A stretch of DNA of 64,000 bases from assembly GCA_963823275.1 (NCBI GenBank), contig CAWGKW010000001.1:868001-932000 (forward strand), written 5' to 3'. The position numbers and the translations under genes were made by a program. Positions 33,236-42,251 of this stretch are shown one piece after another (position 1 is the stretch's first letter; each line of letters opens with the position of its first letter). This DNA comes from RHKX01 sp963823275. Lineage in GTDB: Bacteria; Actinomycetota; Thermoleophilia; Solirubrobacterales; 70-9. Below the pieces are notes generated by a model. It was not told the origin of the DNA, did no database searches, and was given only the letters and a program-made list of their open reading frames with translations.

Positions 33236-34444
33236 GGGTCGCCGTCGTCGGGGCCGGACTGGCCGGACTGGCCGCCGCCGACGCCCTCACCACGGCCGGG
33301 ATCGAGCCCGATCGTGCTCGAGGCGCGCGATCGGGTCGGCGGACGGGTTCATTCGCGGACCCTGGACAACGGCGCCGTGGTCGAGATGGGCGCGGAGTTC
33401 ATCCTCCCCGGCTGCACCGAGACGATCGGGCTCGCCGAGCGCCTCGGACTTGGGCTCTGGGACAAGGGCATGCGTTACGGGCGACGGGAGCCCCGCGGGG
33501 TCGCAGGTCCCGCAGGGTGCGATGGAGGCGGCGGTCGCCGAGATCGAGGCGGCTCTCGGGCGGGGAGAGGGGGAGGGGCGGAACGTCGGCGAACTGCTCG
33601 GATCGGATCGATATCGACGACGGAGCACGACAGGCCGTCCTGGCGAGGGCGGAGGTCTCGGCGGCGGCCTCAGCCGACGAGGTGCCGGCGGCGGAGCTCG
33701 GGCTACTCGCGCGGGTCAGCGATCTGCCGTCGCCGGGGATCGCCGGCGGCAACCAGCGCCTGGCCGAGGCGTTGGCGGCGGCGATCGGGATCGAGGCGGT
33801 CAGCTGCGCAGCCCGGTCCGTGCGATCGGCGGCCGGCGACGACGGCGTCGTGATCAGAACCGACGACGACGAGGTCGCCGTCGACTTCTGCATCGTCGCC
33901 GTCCCGGCATCGGTGGTCGATGGCGATCACCTTCGACCCGCCCCTTTCCAGCCCGGTCGCCGCCGCCCTGGCCGCCGTGACGTACGGCCACGCCGCCAAG
34001 CTCTTCATTCCGCTCGGGCCCGGGTCCGTGGACGCCCCGCCCAGCGCCACCCTCGCCGTCGGGGACCGCTACTGGGCGTGGACGGCGACGGGCGACGGCT
34101 CGCGCGTCCAGCCCGTGATCAGCGCGTTCGCGGGCTCACCCGACGCGCTCCGGGGCCTCGGCGTCGCCGGGGCTCGGAGCGCTGGGTCGAGAAGCTGGTC
34201 GGGCTTCGGGACGATCTCGATCTCGAGCCGGAGCGCGCCCTGCTCTCGACCTGGGACGACGATCCCTGGGTCGGTGCCGCCTACTCGGTGGCGACCCCCG
34301 AGGATGCCGATGGCCTGCTTGCGGCGCTGCCACGGCCGGATCGGATTCGCCGGCGAGCACCTCGGCGGCGAGATGAGCGCCCTGATGGAGGGCGCGATCC
34401 GCAGCGGACGTCGGACTGCGGCACGGGTCGCGGAGAGCCTCTGA
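33232..34444 (+). pseudogene. Flavin-containing amine oxidase, several frameshifts
   Basis: Likely starts at TTG 33232 (LRVAVVGAGLAGLAAADAL), overlapping the end of the PotA-like gene. The FAD motif continues as LEARDRVGGRVHSR and the end is FAGEHLGGEMSALMEGAIRSG, both typical of monoamine/polyamine oxidases. The protein can be followed only by switching frame near 33305, 33490, 33600, 33915, 34165 and 34335. Codon use and conserved motifs survive in every piece, so sequence error is as likely as true decay. In place it would oxidise the amine that the transporter brings in. Confidence 0.75.
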
Positions 34445-34468
34445 TCTGCTGTCGGCCACCGACCTGGA

Positions 34469-34497
34469 TTGACTGTTCCAGCCGGTCGCAGTAGGTT
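34469..34497 (+). promoter_or_regulatory. Sigma70-type promoter of the propeller gene
   Basis: TTGACT (34469-34474), 17 nt, TAGGTT (34492-34497). The ATG at 34544 follows with ribosome site GGGGAGGA, so this mRNA has a ~40-nt leader. Confidence 0.6.
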
Positions 34498-34543
34498 CGT
34501 TTCACGGGTTGCGTTTCCGTGACTCCAACCAGGGGAGGAACCG

Positions 34544-35768
34544 ATGTCACACCGAGGGTCGTTGACCTGCGAGTTCAGCCGGCGAACCGTTCGGCCGGTG
34601 CGGCCCCGGCTCGTCCAGCTGGTGGTGCTCGGCGCGCTGGCGGTCTCCCTGGTAACCGCCTCGGCGGCTGAGGCATCCGCCGTCTATTGGGCGAACCTGG
34701 GTGGCACCACGATCGGCGTTGCAGACACGGATGGCAGCGCCGTCAACCAGAGCCTCGTCACCGGGGCAGAGGGCCCATGCAGCGTCGCCGTCGACGATTC
34801 GCACATCTACTGGTCGAACTCGAGCTCGAGCTCGGTCGGCCGCGCGAACCTCGACGGGACCGGCACCAACCAGGACTTCGTGACCGGTGTTGGGACCGGA
34901 GGATGCGGAGTGGCCGTTGACGCCTCTCACCTCTACTGGACCTCCGGCGGAGGAGGAACCAAGATCGGTCGCTCCAATCTGAACGGAAGCGGTGTCGATC
35001 AGAACTTCATCACCGGAACCAACGGGCCGTGTGGCGTTGCCGTCGACGCTACCCACATCTACTGGGCTCGGACCAGTCCGTCCGGGATCGGCCGCGCCAA
35101 CCTGGACGGCACCAACGTCGAGCAGGTCTTCATCCCGATCCCACTCGGTGACCCGTGCGGCGTCGCGGTGGACGACTCGCATGTCTACTGGGGCAACGGG
35201 ACCAGCTCGATCGGGCGCGCCGACCTCAACGGGGACAACGCCGATCAGGAGCTTCATCGCCGGCCTGTCCTCCTATGCATGCGGGCCGGCGCTTGACGGC
35301 ACCGACATCTTCTGGTCTCACGGATCCGAGACGACGATCGGGCGTTCGAACGTGGATGGGTCGGGTGTGGACGACACCTTCATCACGGGCGCCGACGGGC
35401 CCTGTGGGGTTGCGGTAGGGCCTGCGGCCGCGCCGCCGCCTTCGAACGCCTTCACGCTCGGCAAGCTCAAGCGCAACAAGAAGAAGGGGACGGCGAAGCT
35501 GACGGTCGAGGTTCCGGGCGCCGGCACCCTCGATCTTTCCGGAAGCGGGGTCAAACCGCAGCGGCCCGTGGTTCCAGGCCCCGTTTCGAACCCCAAGCCG
35601 GTCGCGGGCCCCGGCGCGGTAAAGCTCTCGATCAAGGCCACCGGCAAGAAGAAGAAGTCCCTGAAGAAGAAGGGAAAGGTGAAGTTGAAGGTCAAGGTGA
35701 CCTTCACGCCCACCGGGGGCAGCGCCGCCAGCCAGGCGAAGTCGGTCAAGCTGAAGAGGAAGAAGTAG
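34544..35768 (+). CDS. Secreted six-bladed YWTD-type beta-propeller protein (one frameshift)
   Basis: About 408 aa if one base is removed at 35247-35250 (QGAGC for QAGC type error). Signal peptide to about residue 45 (LVVLGALAVSLVTASAAEASA). Then ~six repeats of the form HIYWxxxxxxxIGRANLDGTxxxQxFITG...GVAVD, as in YWTD propellers and Vgb-like lyases. The C-terminal ~110 residues are a lysine-rich strand domain (LGKLKRNKKKGTAKLTVEVPG ... KVKLKVKVTFTP) found on many Thermoleophilia secreted proteins. Probably a surface binding protein; no catalytic residues identified. Confidence 0.78.
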
Positions 35769-35859
35769 GGCCGTCCGGCGCCGCCGGGGCGCCGCCGGCT
35801 GACGATCCCCGCGAGATTGCAAGAACGGCTCCGGGGAGGACGTATCCGCAGCTGCGTGC

Positions 35860-37164
35860 TCAGCCGAGGGGTGAGTTGCCGTGCGAGGCCCGTTCCGCCG
35901 CCTCGATCAGCTCGTCGCGAAAGTCCGGGTGGGCGACCCGCGCCAATGCGACTCCGCGCTGGTGGATGGTCTTGCCCTCGAGCTCGGCGGCGCCGTGCTC
36001 GGTGACGATGACATCCACCTGGTGACGGGGGGTGGTGATCACCGCGCCGCGGTCGAAGGCCGGAACGATCCGGGACCGAGTCTCGCCTCCGACCTCGATG
36101 GTCGAGGGAAGGCAGATCAGGGAGCGGTCCTCGAGGTCCAGTCCGGAGCCGGCCAGGAAGTCCTCGTGGCCGCCGATTCCCGAGTACTGGCGGCCTCCGA
36201 TCGTGTCGGCCATGACCTGACCATGGACGTCCACTGCGAGGGCTGCGTTGATCGAGACCATGCGGCGGTTGCGGCGGATCACCTCCGGCGAGTTGACGAC
36301 GTCGACGGGCAGGAACGCCACGTCCTCGTTGCCGTCGAGCCACTCGTAGAGTCGCTTGGAGCCGAACGCGAACGTGGAGACGGAGACTCCGTCGTAGACG
36401 CCCTTGCGGTTGGAGACCGAGCCGGTCAGGTGCAATTGCATGAGGCCGTCGGTGAACATCTCGGAGTGAATGCCGAGATCCACCGCGTCGCCGGCCGCGA
36501 GGATCGTCGCGATCGCAGTCGGGATCGCGCCGATCCCGGTCTGGACCGTTGCCCCGGATGCGATGAACACGGCTGCGTGGCGGGCGATCTCCCGGTCGAC
36601 GTCGCACGGATCTGTCGTCGGCAGCTCGGGCGGGGCGGCGTCGGTCTCGATCAGGACGTCGATCTGGTCGACGTGAAGCCGATGCGGGAACTCGGGCGGC
36701 AGTCCGAACGTCCGTGGGTAGGCGCTCGATGCCTCGACCACCAGCAGCCGTCCGGGGTCCTCGCCGGCACGGATCAGCTCGGCGATTGATCCGCCGGCAT
36801 GAAGGGACAGCGAGCAGTAGCCGTCGGCATCGGGCGCGGAGGCGACCGTGCACATGACCCGCGGGCATTCGCGTTCGTAGAGCGGCGCGAATCGCCGAAA
36901 GTCGGCCGGGGCGAAGCTGATGTTGGCGCCCGAGTCACGCAGCGCCCGCTCGAACGGTCCGAAGAAGCCCGAGAGCAGATGGACGCCGTCCCGATTGAAC
37001 AGCTCGGTGCCGACCGCGAGCAGCCCGCCGTAGACGTGGAGATCCGTCCAGTCGTCCCGCTCGCCGAGCGCGGCGAGGAACGTCGGCGGCTGGCCGGGGC
37101 CGAGCGTCAGGCCCAGGGTGTCTTGGGGGCGCACGAGAGCCGCCGCTTCGGTGACTGATGTCAT
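35860..37164 (-). CDS. Acetyl-CoA hydrolase/4-hydroxybutyrate CoA-transferase family protein
   Basis: 434 aa from ATG 37164 (ribosome site GAGAGGATGG). The catalytic Glu region is GIHSEMFTDGLMQL; glycine-rich CoA-site loops VQTGIGAIPTAIA and GIGGHEDFLAGS are present. This is the Cat2/AbfT-like class that moves CoA between acids, e.g. 4-hydroxybutyrate or acetate. It is divergent from the acyl-CoA dehydrogenase across a gap that has dyad site C, so it likely belongs to the same regulon. Confidence 0.85.
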   Translation of the reverse strand: MTSVTEAAALVRPQDTLGLTLGPGQPPTFLAALGERDDWTDLHVYGGLLAVGTELFNRDGVHLLSGFFGPFERALRDSGANISFAPADFRRFAPLYERECPRVMCTVASAPDADGYCSLSLHAGGSIAELIRAGEDPGRLLVVEASSAYPRTFGLPPEFPHRLHVDQIDVLIETDAAPPELPTTDPCDVDREIARHAAVFIASGATVQTGIGAIPTAIATILAAGDAVDLGIHSEMFTDGLMQLHLTGSVSNRKGVYDGVSVSTFAFGSKRLYEWLDGNEDVAFLPVDVVNSPEVIRRNRRMVSINAALAVDVHGQVMADTIGGRQYSGIGGHEDFLAGSGLDLEDRSLICLPSTIEVGGETRSRIVPAFDRGAVITTPRHQVDVIVTEHGAAELEGKTIHQRGVALARVAHPDFRDELIEAAERASHGNSPLG

Positions 37165-37247
37165 CGTCGTCCATCCTCTCAATCCCGGGCCTGGAGGGCG
37201 GCCCAGCGGTTGCGCAAAGAGGCGCCAGCGGTTATCCTTTTCCAAGG

Positions 37248-37263
37248 TTGACTGACTTGTCAA
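37248..37263. promoter_or_regulatory. Dyad TTGAC-N6-GTCAA (site C), shared operator candidate
   Basis: TTGAC TGACTT GTCAA in the 212-bp gap between the CoA-transferase and acyl-CoA dehydrogenase genes. Arms are identical to site A; the centre differs. Read on the minus strand it contains TTGACA, a perfect -35. Confidence 0.58.
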
Positions 37264-37376
37264 TCGGTTTTGGCCGCGGGCCAGATAAACAGCGTCGAAG
37301 CAAGAGGGCAAGGCGCTTCCCCCGCATCTGAACAACTGAACAGCCCTTACAAACGACCTACAAGGAGCGATCCACC

Positions 37377-38585
37377 GTGGTTGACCTCACTCTGACCGAC
37401 GAGCAGCAGGACCTGAGGGAGATGGCGCACAACTTCGCCGAGAAGGAGATGCGCAAGGTTGCCTGGGAGTACGACAAGGAAGGCACCTGGCCGCAGGAAA
37501 TCATCGAGAAGGCCTGGGAGGTCGGCTTGATGAACACCCACACCCCCGAGGAGTACGGCGGTCCGGGACTCGACTACCTCTCCGGTTGTCTGATCGAGGA
37601 GGAGCTCGGCTGGGGCTGTTCGGGCATCGGCACCTCCCTGGCGGCCAACGGCCTGGCCGCCGCTCCGGTCGCCCTCGGCGGCAGCGAAGAGGTCAAGAAG
37701 GAGTTCCTCGGGATGCTCTCGGAGGCTCCGAAGATCGCCAGCTTCTGCCTGACCGAGCCGGACGCCGGCTCGGACGTATCTGGGATGAAGACCACCGCAA
37801 CCAGGAACGGCGACAAGTGGGTGATCAACGGCTCCAAGTGCTTCATCACCAACGGTCAGTACGCCGACTGGTACACGGTCTACGCGAAGACCGACAAGGA
37901 GGCCGGACATCGTGGGATCTCCGCCTTCGTCGTCCCCCGCGACGACACGGTCGTCATCGATAAGAAGGAGGACAAGCTCGGGCAGCGCGCCTCCAACACC
38001 GCGACGGTCACGTTCAACGAGACCGAGATCCCGATCGGGAACATGCTCGGCGAGGAGAACAAGGGGTTCAAGCTCGCGATGATGACCCTCGACCGCACCC
38101 GTCCCGGCGTTGCCGCGATGGCTGTGGGTATCGCTCGGGCGGCGTTCGAGTTCGCCTGCGAGTACTCGAAGGAGCGCGTCCAGTTCGGCGTGCCGATCGC
38201 CATGCACCAGGCCGTCGCGTTCATGATCGCCGACATGGCGACCAAGGTCGAGGCCGGTCGCCTGCTCACCTGGCAGTCGGCTTCGCTGCTCGACAACGGC
38301 CTGCGCAACACGCTGGCCGCGTCGCACGCGAAGCGGTTCTCCGCTGACTCCTGCATGGAGGTCGCGACCGACGCCGTTCAGGTCTACGGCGGTTACGGGT
38401 TCATCAAGGACTACCCGGTCGAGAAGCTGATGCGCGACGCCAAGATCATGCAGCTGTATGAAGGCACGTCGCAGATTCAGCGCCTCGTGATCGCGAAGGA
38501 GGTCCTGATGGGCCGCAACGTCAACGAGCCGCTCCCCGAGGCGATGTCGCACGCCAAGAGCGTCGAGGAGGTCGTCCCCGCGTAG
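37377..38585 (+). CDS. Acyl-CoA dehydrogenase (medium/short-chain type)
   Basis: 402 aa from GTG with ribosome site AAGGAG. Middle domain FCLTEPDAGSDVSGMKTTA and KWVINGSKCFITNG; catalytic Glu in LYEGTSQIQRLVIAKE. The sequence is very regular for ACADM/AcdA-like enzymes. Electrons go to ETF. The far downstream 600 bp hold only structured repeats before the next gene, so its transcript probably ends there. Confidence 0.92.
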   Translation: MVDLTLTDEQQDLREMAHNFAEKEMRKVAWEYDKEGTWPQEIIEKAWEVGLMNTHTPEEYGGPGLDYLSGCLIEEELGWGCSGIGTSLAANGLAAAPVALGGSEEVKKEFLGMLSEAPKIASFCLTEPDAGSDVSGMKTTATRNGDKWVINGSKCFITNGQYADWYTVYAKTDKEAGHRGISAFVVPRDDTVVIDKKEDKLGQRASNTATVTFNETEIPIGNMLGEENKGFKLAMMTLDRTRPGVAAMAVGIARAAFEFACEYSKERVQFGVPIAMHQAVAFMIADMATKVEAGRLLTWQSASLLDNGLRNTLAASHAKRFSADSCMEVATDAVQVYGGYGFIKDYPVEKLMRDAKIMQLYEGTSQIQRLVIAKEVLMGRNVNEPLPEAMSHAKSVEEVVPA

Positions 38586-38617
38586 GGGGCGCCCACTCGC
38601 AGCGCTGGCTCCACGGG

Positions 38618-38697
38618 GGCGTCGAGCGGCAGAGGCCCCGCCGCCGCACTCGCTTCGCTCGCGCTGAGTGTCGGCGGGACCTCAACCGCTCGACGCC
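38618..38697. repeat. Large imperfect hairpin (~80 nt) downstream of the acyl-CoA dehydrogenase
   Basis: GGCGTCGAGCGG (38618-38629) pairs perfectly with CCGCTCGACGCC (38686-38697). Inside, GAGGCCCCGCCG pairs with CGGCGGGACCTC with one mismatch, then CACTC with GAGTG. Very stable; may act as a terminator or be a mobile palindromic element. It is separate in sequence from the repeat units that follow. Confidence 0.75.
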
Positions 38698-38746
38698 TGC
38701 CGGAAGTCGACGACGGGCAGCCCATTCGAAGAGCGGGCCGACGGGG

Positions 38747-38980
38747 AGGGCCACCGGGCTTTGCCCGGAGGCCCGGCGCGTATCGAGCAGGGCGGAGCCC
38801 TGCGAGTAGCGCAGTTGAACCGAACAGGAGGGCCACCGGGCTTTGCCCGGAGGCCCGGCGCGTATCGAGCAGGGCGGAGCCCTGCGAGTAGCGCAGTTGA
38901 ACCGAACAGGAGGGCCACCGGGCTTTGCCCGGAGGCCCGGCGCGTATCGAGCAGGGCGGAGCCCTGCGAGTAGCGCAGTT
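38747..38980. repeat. Tandem hairpin repeat, locus 2 (three identical 82-bp units)
   Basis: Units begin at 38747, 38829 and 38911; the last is cut after 70 bp. Each has hairpin I (GGGCC / CCGGGC-TTT-GCCCGG / GGCCC) and hairpin II (CAGGGC-GGA-GCCCTG), framed by GCGC. Compared with locus 1, stem II changes CCC/GGG to GGC/GCC and loop I changes TTC to TTT, so pairing is kept while bases vary. The 82-bp period is not a multiple of three, which argues against coding. Confidence 0.88.
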
Positions 38981-39185
38981 ATCTACGTAGAGGCCGGCGG
39001 ATGCGACTGGAAAGCCGACCGACGTCATGCCGCATCGCTTACCCGGGGTCGTCATGACCCTGGCCACGTTCCATCCGTAGAACGTGCCTTCAGGCGATCC
39101 GCCGACCTCTACTGCATTCACTATCGGGACCGGCGTCCATCACCTTGAGTCCTGCATGAAGGGGGTGGACGCGGGATGGCGGTCT
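38981..39185. other. Gene-free remainder of the 38586-39197 gap
   Basis: Together with the hairpin and repeats above this fills the 612-bp gap between the acyl-CoA dehydrogenase and PadR. No protein-like frame, tRNA or further repeat was seen in this part. Confidence 0.5.
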
Positions 39186-39191
39186 TATAGT
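39186..39191 (+). promoter_or_regulatory. -10 box (TATAGT) of the padR-like gene
   Basis: TATAGT, 6 nt, ATG 39198: leaderless pattern with a near-perfect -10. Confidence 0.55.
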
Positions 39192-39197
39192 CGCCCA

Positions 39198-39653
39198 ATG
39201 GCCGAGAGGCGTTCGAAGCCGATTGCGGAGGCGGTCGCCGAGACGACACGAGCAACCGAGCGAAGCCGGAGGACCGCCCGCGGTCCGGGCCGGGCCTCCG
39301 ACATCTTCGGCGGCGAGCTGCGGCGGCGCGATGTCTTCCCGCTGCTCGTGCTGCACCTGGTCGGGCGGGAGCCCGCCTATGGCAACCGCCTGATCGAGGA
39401 GATCGAGGTGATCACCCAGGGCGTCATCACGGTCAACCCCAACACCATGTATCCGTTGCTCCGCGAGCTCGAATCGAAGGGGATGATCGAGGGCAAGTGG
39501 GAGCACCCGGACCGGCGAACCCGCCGCTTCTACTCGATCACCGGGCCGGGCCGGGAGGAGTACGAGCGGCTGCAGCGCGAGCTCTCGCCTTTCCTCGATT
39601 CGATGATCAGGACGGTGACTCTGATCCAGCGTGAGATCTATGGCCAGCGTTGA
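39198..39653 (+). CDS. PadR-family transcriptional regulator
   Basis: 151 aa from ATG 39198. The first ~35 residues are basic and probably disordered. The winged helix covers about 40-120: FPLLVLHLVGREPAYGNRLIEEIE, then NPNTMYPLLRELESKGMIEG and RRFYSITGPGREEYERLQ. PadR proteins respond to small phenolics or lipophilic compounds. It overlaps the following SRPBCC gene by 14 bp, so the two are probably coupled and the lipid-binding protein may be its ligand handler. Confidence 0.87.
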   Translation: MAERRSKPIAEAVAETTRATERSRRTARGPGRASDIFGGELRRRDVFPLLVLHLVGREPAYGNRLIEEIEVITQGVITVNPNTMYPLLRELESKGMIEGKWEHPDRRTRRFYSITGPGREEYERLQRELSPFLDSMIRTVTLIQREIYGQR

Positions 39654-40095
39654 GGCCACGGTCGAGATTTCCGCCTCTCTGGCGGACGTCTGGGACTTCT
39701 ACTTCGATCGGTCTAGTTGGGCTACCTGGGTCGACGGCTTTGCCTCCGTGACTCCGAGAACGGGTACCCGGAGACCGGGGGGGAGCTGGTCTGGAGGTCG
39801 ACCCCGGCCGGCCGGGGTCAGGTTCGCGAGAAGGTGACCGCTCACGAGCCCCGGTCGTTGCACAGGGTCGACTACGAGGACCCGGAGTCCTCGGGATCGC
39901 TGGAGACGACGTTCGAGATGCTGCCGTCCGATGACGGGCGAACGACTCGGGTGACGCCAGCGTCTCACCTACGCGGTGATCAAAGGTGGTCCGTTCGGCG
40001 CGGTCACCGACTTCCTCTTCATCCGCTCGCAGATGCGGCGTTCGCTGGAGCGTTCGCTGAGCGATCTCCGCATCGAGATCGGGCAGGGCGGCTGA
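39640..40095 (+). pseudogene. SRPBCC-family protein, two frameshifts
   Basis: The N-terminus SVEATVEISASLADVWDFYFDRSSWATWVDGF is a clear SRPBCC start. The frame changes near 39740 (continuing ENGYPETGGELVWRSTPAG) and near 39955 (continuing LTYAVIKGGPFGAVTDFLF), ending at TGA 40093-40095. The total length of ~150 aa is normal for the family, so base-call errors are likely. Translated from within the end of the PadR gene. Confidence 0.68.
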
Positions 40096-40215
40096 TCCCC
40101 CGTCCGGGTAGCCTTCCGAGCCCCGGAGCCGTGCTTCGGGCCGCGCGCGGGCAGCTGGGCCGCGCGCCGTGCACTTCAAGCAGACACCCACACACGAATC
40201 CACGATAGGAGCGGA

Positions 40216-42220
40216 ATGTTCGTCTTCAAGGCTGCAGTCGTCGGCGCCGGCACGATGGGGGGCGAGATCGCGCAGGCGATCGCCGCCGCCGACATCGATG
40301 TCGTGCTCAAGGACATCGATCAGAAGTTCGTTGACCACGGTCTCGAGAAGGCCCGCGAGGTCACCAAAGGGCCAGCTCGACAAGCTCGTCGCCAAGGAGA
40401 AGCTGACCCAGGAGCAGGCCGATGCCCGCCTCGTCGAGGTCATGGGCCGGATCGAGGGGGCCACCGATTACGCCTCCTTCGGCGACGTCGACTTCGTGAT
40501 CGAGGCCGCGCCGGAGCGGATGGAGATCAAGCAGACCGTCTTCGCCGAGCTCGACGAGGTGACTCCCGGTCATGCCGTGATCGCCAGCAACACCTCCTCG
40601 CTGTCGATAACCGAGATGGGCGAGGCCACCCTGCGCTCCGACAAGGTCGTCGGCTTCCACTTCTTCTACCCGGCCTCGATCATGCCGCTGCTGGAGATCG
40701 TCCGCGGCGAGGACACCTCAGACGAGACGATCTCGACGGCCTTCAACTTCGCCCAGGCGATCAAGAAGCAGCCGATCGTCTGTGACGAGGTCCCCGGCTT
40801 CGTCGTCAACCGGATCCTCAACGCCTCCGTCGCCGAGGTCTGGCGCGAACAGGAGGAGGGCGGCCTATCGATCAAGCAGATCGACGAGGGCATCGCCGCC
40901 GCCAACGCGGCCCCGATGGGTCCGTTCATCCTCACCGACTTCCTCGGTCTCGACACGGTGCTTCATGTCGCCGAGCACCTGCAGGAGTCCTACGGGGACC
41001 GCTTCTACGTTCATCCGGGCATGCAGAAGCTCGTCGACGAGGGCAAGCTCGGCGTCAAGACCGGCGGCGAGGGCGCCTACAAGGACGGCCAGCCCAACCT
41101 CCCCGGCGATGCCGAACCCGATGTCGAGGCCCTGGTGGAGATGTTCTCCCTCAAGGCCCTTGTCGAGGCATGCCTGATTCTCGAGGAGGGGGTCTGCACC
41201 GTTCGCGAGATCGACCTCGGGATGATGGCCGGGGCCGGGCTCGATCCGCGCCGCGGCCTGTTCCCGCCGTTCTGGAAGGCCGATATCGAGGGGCTCGACG
41301 TGATCCTCGAGAAGCTCGAGAACCTGGCGGAGAAGCACCCGGATCGATTCTCGGTTCCGATCACCCTGAAGCGATTGGTCGCCCAGGGGCGCACCGGCTA
41401 CGCGGCCGGCCAGGGCTTCTACGCCTATCCGCGCCCGGACGAGGGCGATCAGACCGAGACGATCAAGCTCGAGACCCGTGAGGGCGGTTTCGCGATCGCC
41501 TGGCTGGCAAACCTGCCGATGAACTCGATCAGCCCGCAGGTCATCGTCGATCTGCGTTCGGTCTGGGAGAAGCTCAAGGCCGACGGTGAGGTCCGGGCGC
41601 TGGTGATCGCCTCGTCGATCCCGCTCGTCTACTCCGCCGGCGCTGACATCAAGGCGTTCACGAAGATGGACGAAGCGGGCGGCGCGGCTCTGATCGAGGA
41701 CGGACACGCGCTGTTGCGCGAGTTCGGCGCCGAGGGGATCGCAACGATCGCCGCGGTCAACTCGCTGGCGTTCGGCGGCGGATGCGAGCTGGCGATGGCC
41801 TGCGACATGCGGATCGCCGCCGAGTCGGCGGTCTTCGGCCAGCCCGAGGTGAAGCTCGGGATCATCCCCGGCTTCGGCGGCACCCAGCGACTGCCGCGTC
41901 TCGTCGGGCCGCAGAAGGCCCTCGAGATGAATCTGATCGGCGATGCGATCACGGCGGAAGAGGCCTACGACATCGGTCTCGTCAACTACCTGACCCCCGA
42001 CCACGAGATGTTCGACACCGCCGTGTCGTTCGCCCGCAAGCTGGCCGGTCAGGCGCCGATCGCCGTCTCCCAGATCAAGAAGGTCTCCCACCGTGGCGAT
42101 CTCGACGAGGGGATCGATGCCGAGAAGGCGGGGTTCGCCGCCGCGTTCTTCAGCGAGGACGCCCAGGAGGGCATCGGCGCCTTCCTGGGCAAGCGAACGC
42201 CGCACTGGAAGGGCAAGTAG
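40216..42220 (+). CDS. 3-hydroxyacyl-CoA dehydrogenase/enoyl-CoA hydratase fusion (one frameshift)
   Basis: About 668 aa. Order: HADH NAD-binding domain (AAVVGAGTMGGEIAQAI, ASNTSSLSITEM, GFHFFYPASIMPLLEIVRG), HADH C-domain, then crotonase domain (SAGADIKAF oxyanion loop; GGGCELAMACDMRIAAESAVFGQPEVKLGIIPGFGGTQ). This order is the reverse of FadB/FadJ and is that of the actinobacterial and crenarchaeal crotonyl-CoA hydratase/3-hydroxybutyryl-CoA dehydrogenases. One extra base in ACCAAAGGGCCAG near 40367-40372 breaks the frame at codon ~50. Ribosome site ATAGGAGCGGA. It serves beta-oxidation or C4 acid use. Confidence 0.88.
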
Positions 42221-42251
42221 CTGCGCGCCGGGGGGCAGCAGCGCCGCGGGC

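Noticed and set aside
33232..34444. Programmed frameshifting in the amine oxidase
   Set aside because: About six shifts at unrelated sequences without slippery heptamers is not a programmed pattern; errors or decay are far more likely.
38747..38980. Possible CRISPR array
   Set aside because: The units are contiguous and identical over 82 bp with no variable spacers, and no cas genes are near. They are tandem repeats, not a CRISPR.
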